Source: Thermoplasmata archaeon (lineage in GTDB: Archaea > Thermoplasmatota > Thermoplasmata > Lutacidiplasmatales > UBA184). From it: DNA of 8,703 nucleotides. The position numbers were made by a program, and so were the translations under genes. The stretch lies in NCBI GenBank assembly GCA_030044105.1, contig JASHWL010000112.1, positions 1 through 8,703 of the forward strand, given 5' to 3'. Below, in pieces: positions 6,320 through 8,703 of the stretch. The number at the start of each line of letters is the position of its first letter. Within the stretch, counting starts at the first letter, position 1. The notes under the pieces were generated by a model. It did no database searches and was not told the DNA's origin. It saw only the letters and a program-made list of their open reading frames with translations.

Positions 6320-6535
6320 ATGACAGCGAAGAACGAAACGGAAGGAGCGTCGCAGCGGACGCTCGGGGGCCCGGAGCCCTCCTCGGTCGCCCCGGGCACG
6401 GCGACCGGACCCTGGACCTGCCCGCTGTGCGGGCAATCGTGCGCCACGGTCGAAGCGCGGGTACGCCACGTGCTGCAGCCGCACTACCGCAGCAACCGAT
6501 CGGTGCGCGCGTCGCCGCGGTACAGCGTGGCCTGA
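6320..6535 (+). CDS. Small single C2H2 zinc-finger protein (71 aa)
   Basis: The protein has a polar, probably disordered N-terminus (1-31). One zinc finger follows: Cys34-x2-Cys37-x12-His50-x4-His55, within WTCPLCGQSCATVEARVRH. It ends in a basic tail (RSNRSVRASPRYSV). An extra Cys41 lies inside the finger. Small one-finger proteins of this type are widespread in archaea, where they are thought to bind nucleic acid or proteins; most have no assigned role. The start is set by a strong AAGGAG site 9 bases upstream, unlike the leaderless-looking genes around it, suggesting high or regulated translation. The gene stands alone, divergent from the phosphoesterase and followed by about 300 bp without a gene. 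The finger is clear; the target is unknown. Confidence 0.78.
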   Translation: MTAKNETEGASQRTLGGPEPSSVAPGTATGPWTCPLCGQSCATVEARVRHVLQPHYRSNRSVRASPRYSVA

Positions 6536-6846
6536 ACCCGACCGCCCGTCGCGTCATCCGAGGACCCGAGGCCCCGGCCTCCGAGGGTGATCCCGCGCAT
6601 CGTTGGGACAGCGGATAGCGCGACGCGATCGAGGCTCCGACGGCCGCGAGACCGACGGAGCCGGCACGAACTGCGATTGTCGACCGCCCGAACACGCCAC
6701 TTCCCGAGGTCCGTCGTCATTCGCCGGACCGGCGGTTCGCGTGGGACGTGGCTTCATGTACGTCGCCGGACGACGGGAAGATGCGCTCCGAACGCCCGCC
6801 CCCCCGGCGCGTATTCGGGGCGTCCTCTCCGGGTCGAGGCCGAACC
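6536..6846. other. 311-bp stretch without a convincing gene
   Basis: Open frames crossing this stretch give Arg/Pro-rich, low-complexity proteins and no recognisable domain. It holds two short hairpins: GAGGC-CCCG-GCCTC (6568-6581), and GGCTCCG/CGGAGCC (6633-6639/6656-6662) with a CCGACGG direct repeat inside. No tRNA-like fold or repeat array is seen. Its right end should carry the promoter of the membrane protein at 6847; a GTATTC patch at 6811-6816 is the best but weak candidate. Confidence 0.5.
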
Positions 6847-7245
6847 ATGGACACCACGGAACGCGGGATCGGGCACCTGTTCGGTCTGGTGGGCGGCGGG
6901 CTGATCGCGCTCGGTGGCCTGGTGGCGGCCGTCCTGGGGACGCTGGCCGCCGCGCTCGCGCACACCCCCCTGTCGGCGCTCGCAGCGCTGAGCGCGGCGG
7001 TGATCCTCTGGGTCGTGGCGGGTCTGGTCCTCCTGTTCGCACATCTGGCCGAGCACGGCTGGCAGGCCCGACCGGGGACGACGGGCCTCCTCCTGGTCGT
7101 GCTCAGCGTGGTGGCGTGGGCCGCGCTGGGGTTCGGGGGCAGCCTGCTCGCGCTGATCGGAGGACTCTTCGTGTTCCTCGCGGGCGTGCTCTACCTGATC
7201 GAGCCGGCGCGCCGCGCGGCCCAGTCGCTCGTGGCGCCGGCGTAG
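6847..7245 (+). CDS. Small integral membrane protein, about four helices (132 aa), function unknown
   Basis: Four hydrophobic segments can be seen: about 13-38 (GLVGGGLIALGGLVAAVLG), 43-66, 79-97 and 98-118 (SLLALIGGLFVFLAGVLYLI). Short loops join them and the C-terminus is mildly basic (EPARRAAQSLVAPA). The Gly-rich helices with repeated GG pairs resemble small archaeal membrane proteins of unknown function; I cannot assign a family. I chose ATG 6847, with GAGG 7 bases upstream (6836-6839). An upstream GTG at 6748 would add a 33-residue Arg/Pro-rich lead unlike a signal or membrane anchor. The gene converges on another small four-helix protein, and the gap between them is a palindrome. Confidence 0.72.
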   Translation: MDTTERGIGHLFGLVGGGLIALGGLVAAVLGTLAAALAHTPLSALAALSAAVILWVVAGLVLLFAHLAEHGWQARPGTTGLLLVVLSVVAWAALGFGGSLLALIGGLFVFLAGVLYLIEPARRAAQSLVAPA

Positions 7246-7266
7246 GCAGGCGGCGCGCCGCCCTGC
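7246..7266. terminator. Palindrome filling the gap between two convergent genes, possible bidirectional terminator
   Basis: The gap contains the perfect 14-base palindrome GGCGGCGCGCCGCC (7249-7262). GCA and TGC flank it and pair if one C (7263) bulges. The structure occupies exactly the bases between the stop codons at 7245 and 7267. It could fold in transcripts from either side. There is no T-tract, so a role in termination or RNA stability is inference. Confidence 0.4.
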
Positions 7267-7644
7267 TCAGGGCGACTCCGGCGGAAGGACGCGGGCCTCC
7301 GTGACGATGTACGGAGGGGAAGCCCGCCTCCACAGGATCGCGAGGACCCCTCCGGCGAGCGTGAGGAGAAACCCGAGCACGAAGCCGCCGAGCGCGACGA
7401 GGATGCTGACCACGGCGCAGACGATCGCGAGGGCTCCCAGGACGGAGTGGCCCACCGGCATCGCGATCATCAGGACCCCGATCAGGATCGCCAGCAGGCC
7501 GACGGCGAGCCCGAGCGTGAACACGACGCTGCCGAGCCCAAAGAGGGCGAAGACCGCGCCGATCAGGGCGAAGACGATCCCGCCGATCAGGATGAAAAAG
7601 CCCCCGAGGATCGTGAGGATCCCCGCGGCGACGGGACGCGCCAT
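7267..7644 (-). CDS. Small integral membrane protein, about four helices (125 aa), function unknown
   Basis: The protein begins MARPVAAGILTILGGFFILIGGIVFALIG and has about four hydrophobic segments (roughly 7-33, 38-62, 66-84 and 86-105). A short positively charged and polar tail follows (WRRASPPYIVTEARVLPPESP). The pattern of GG-containing helices and the last pair, LVALGGFVLGFLLTLAGGVL, recalls small archaeal membrane proteins of unknown function. It is similar in style, and perhaps distantly related, to the converging membrane protein. The start is ATG 7644, with a TTTT element centred 26 bp upstream on the minus strand, suggesting a leaderless mRNA. The tail after the last helix would be cytoplasmic by the positive-inside rule (Arg106-Arg107). 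Confidence 0.75.
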   Translation of the reverse strand: MARPVAAGILTILGGFFILIGGIVFALIGAVFALFGLGSVVFTLGLAVGLLAILIGVLMIAMPVGHSVLGALAIVCAVVSILVALGGFVLGFLLTLAGGVLAILWRRASPPYIVTEARVLPPESP

Positions 7645-7667
7645 ACGCGACCCCAGACCCGCGGGGA

Positions 7668-7674
7668 GAAAACA
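7668..7674 (-). promoter_or_regulatory. TATA-like element for the membrane protein starting at 7644
   Basis: On the minus strand it reads GTGTTTT. The TTTT centre (7670.5) is 26 bp from the ATG, matching the spacing seen at 725, 2134 and 7754. No ribosome binding site is obvious between it and the start. Confidence 0.4.
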
Positions 7675-7723
7675 CGGCCGGGTCCCTCGGATGCGTGCGC
7701 GGATCGGCGCACCGACCCGCCGA

Positions 7724-7731
7724 GGTTAATC
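7724..7731 (+). promoter_or_regulatory. TATA-like element for the aldo/keto reductase
   Basis: GGTTAATC has a TTAAT core (7726-7730) centred at 7728, exactly 26 bp before the GTG at 7754. This supports that GTG as the start and a leaderless mRNA. Confidence 0.45.
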
Positions 7732-7753
7732 GGACCCGAACGTTGGGCGCCTC

Positions 7754-8703
7754 GTGCGGACGCGGCAGCTGGGCCGGCACGGGCCCCAGGTCTCGGCCGA
7801 GGGCCTCGGCTGCATGGGCATGTCGATGTCGTACGGCACGCCCGACGACGCCGAGTCCCGGGCCACGATCGCGCGAGCGCTCGAGCTCGGCATCACGTTC
7901 TTCGACACGGCGGACGTCTACGGGCCGTTCACGAACGAGGAGCTCGTGGGGCGCGCGCTGCGGGACCGCCGGGACGAAGTGGTGATCGCGACGAAGTGCG
8001 GGCTCGTGCCGCCCGGATCGGGCGCGACGCGTCGCGTCGACGGCCGACCCGAGCACATCCGCGAGGCGTGCGAGGCGAGCCTCCGACGGCTCGGGATCGA
8101 CCAGATCGACCTGTACTACCTGCACCGGGTCGACCCCGAGGTGCCCATCGAGGAGAGCGTCGGCGAGATGGCCGAGCTGGTGCACGAGGGCAAGGTCCGA
8201 TTCCTGGGACTCTCCGAGGTGAGCGGCCCGACGCTGCGGCGGGCGCACGCCGTGCACCCCATCTCCGCGGTCCAGAGCGAGTTCTCGCTCTGGACCCGCG
8301 ACCCCGAGGACGGCGTGCTGCCCGTCTGCCGAGAGCTCGGGGTCGGGTTCGTCCCGTTCAGCCCGCTCGGTCGCGGCGTGCTGAGCGGCGCGGTCCGCGA
8401 CGTGGCGGGACTCCCCGAGAACGACTTCCGGCGTGGACTGCCGAGATATCAGGGAGAGAACTTCGCGAAGAACTTGGCCCAGGTGGACCGGTTCGCCGAG
8501 CTCGCCCGCGCACGAGGGTGCACGCCCGCGCAGCTCGCGCTCGCGTGGGTCCTCGCCCAGGGCGACGACGTCGTCCCGATCCCGGGCACGAAGCGACGCA
8601 CGTTCCTCGAGGAGAACGTCGGGGCGGCGGAGCTCACGCTCACCGCCGCCGACCGGTCCCGCATTGAGCAGCTGATCCCCAAGGGCTCCGCCACGGGACC
8701 CCG
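7754..8703 (+). CDS. Aldo/keto reductase (AKR13/YakC-like), 3' end cut by the window
   Basis: This is an NADPH-dependent oxidoreductase with a TIM barrel that reduces aldehydes or ketones in the cytoplasm; the substrate cannot be told. The frame runs from GTG 7754 to the window edge without a stop, giving 316 residues; perhaps 10-20 are missing. The N-terminus [23 protein letters not shown] is typical. The catalytic tetrad is complete: Asp51 and Tyr56 in [10 protein letters not shown], Lys81 in IATKCGL, and His124 in LYYLHRVDP. The cofactor loop [14 protein letters not shown] (276-289) is the NADPH-phosphate-binding motif. The sequence is strikingly like bacterial members of the family, suggesting past transfer. 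Its base composition and an archaeal-type promoter element fit the rest of the window. It is divergent from the small membrane protein at 7644, about 110 bp apart. Confidence 0.93.
   Translation, partial: MRTRQLGRHGPQVSAEGLGCMGMSMSYGTPDDAESRATIARALELGITFFDTADVYGPFTNEELVGRALRDRRDEVVIATKCGLVPPGSGATRRVDGRPEHIREACEASLRRLGIDQIDLYYLHRVDPEVPIEESVGEMAELVHEGKVRFLGLSEVSGPTLRRAHAVHPISAVQSEFSLWTRDPEDGVLPVCRELGVGFVPFSPLGRGVLSGAVRDVAGLPENDFRRGLPRYQGENFAKNLAQVDRFAELARARGCTPAQLALAWVLAQGDDVVPIPGTKRRTFLEENVGAAELTLTAADRSRIEQLIPKGSATGP

Noticed and set aside
6568..6581. Short hairpin after the zinc-finger gene as an intrinsic terminator
   Set aside because: The stem is only 5-6 bp with no T-tract after it; such stems are frequent in GC-rich DNA.
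7103..8257. Minus-strand frame of 384 codons across the membrane proteins and the reductase
   Set aside because: Low-complexity composition; it conflicts with three better-supported genes.
1..8703. CRISPR arrays, tRNA or rRNA genes, insertion sequences, defence or toxin-antitoxin cassettes
   Set aside because: Read on both strands for repeat-spacer periodicity, TTCGAATC-type tRNA arms, transposase motifs and nuclease/helicase motifs; none was found.

Overview
The window looks like a piece of a high-GC (roughly 70% by eye) archaeal chromosome, most likely from the Thermoplasmatota or a related uncultured lineage. Four things point there. There is an M1 aminopeptidase closely resembling the tricorn-interacting factors F2/F3 of Thermoplasma. 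The 5' end holds the tail of a probable archaeal type IV pilin-like protein. There is a double-domain Lrp/AsnC-type regulator. Short A/T-rich elements sit about 26 bp upstream of several start codons, as expected for archaeal TATA boxes feeding leaderless or nearly leaderless transcripts. This placement is inference; no rRNA or tRNA gene is present to confirm it.

Layout, left to right. The truncated end of a pilin-like membrane protein (1-192, +) is followed by a 230-bp spacer with a perfect 9-bp inverted repeat. Next are a small unrecognised protein (423-659, +) and a stand-alone cyclic-nucleotide-binding-domain protein (725-1165, +). The last converges on a two-HTH Lrp/AsnC-like regulator (1175-2134, -), which is divergent from the M1 aminopeptidase (2245-4653, +). 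The aminopeptidase converges, with one base between stop codons, on a calcineurin-like/purple-acid-phosphatase-like metallophosphoesterase (4655-6100, -). A divergent spacer leads to a 71-residue single C2H2 zinc-finger protein (6320-6535, +), then a 311-bp stretch without a convincing gene. Two small four-helix membrane proteins (6847-7245, + and 7267-7644, -) converge on a 21-bp palindrome. Finally a bacterial-type aldo/keto reductase (7754 to the window edge, +) runs off the 3' end.

The genes do not form one operon: strands alternate, and most units look monocistronic with their own promoter. The plausible functional links are local. The regulator and the peptidase share a divergent promoter region, and the two small membrane proteins may be distant relatives. 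I see no CRISPR array, transposon, defence cassette or biosynthetic cluster. The window reads as ordinary chromosome whose most interesting signals are regulatory and structural rather than a new multi-gene system.
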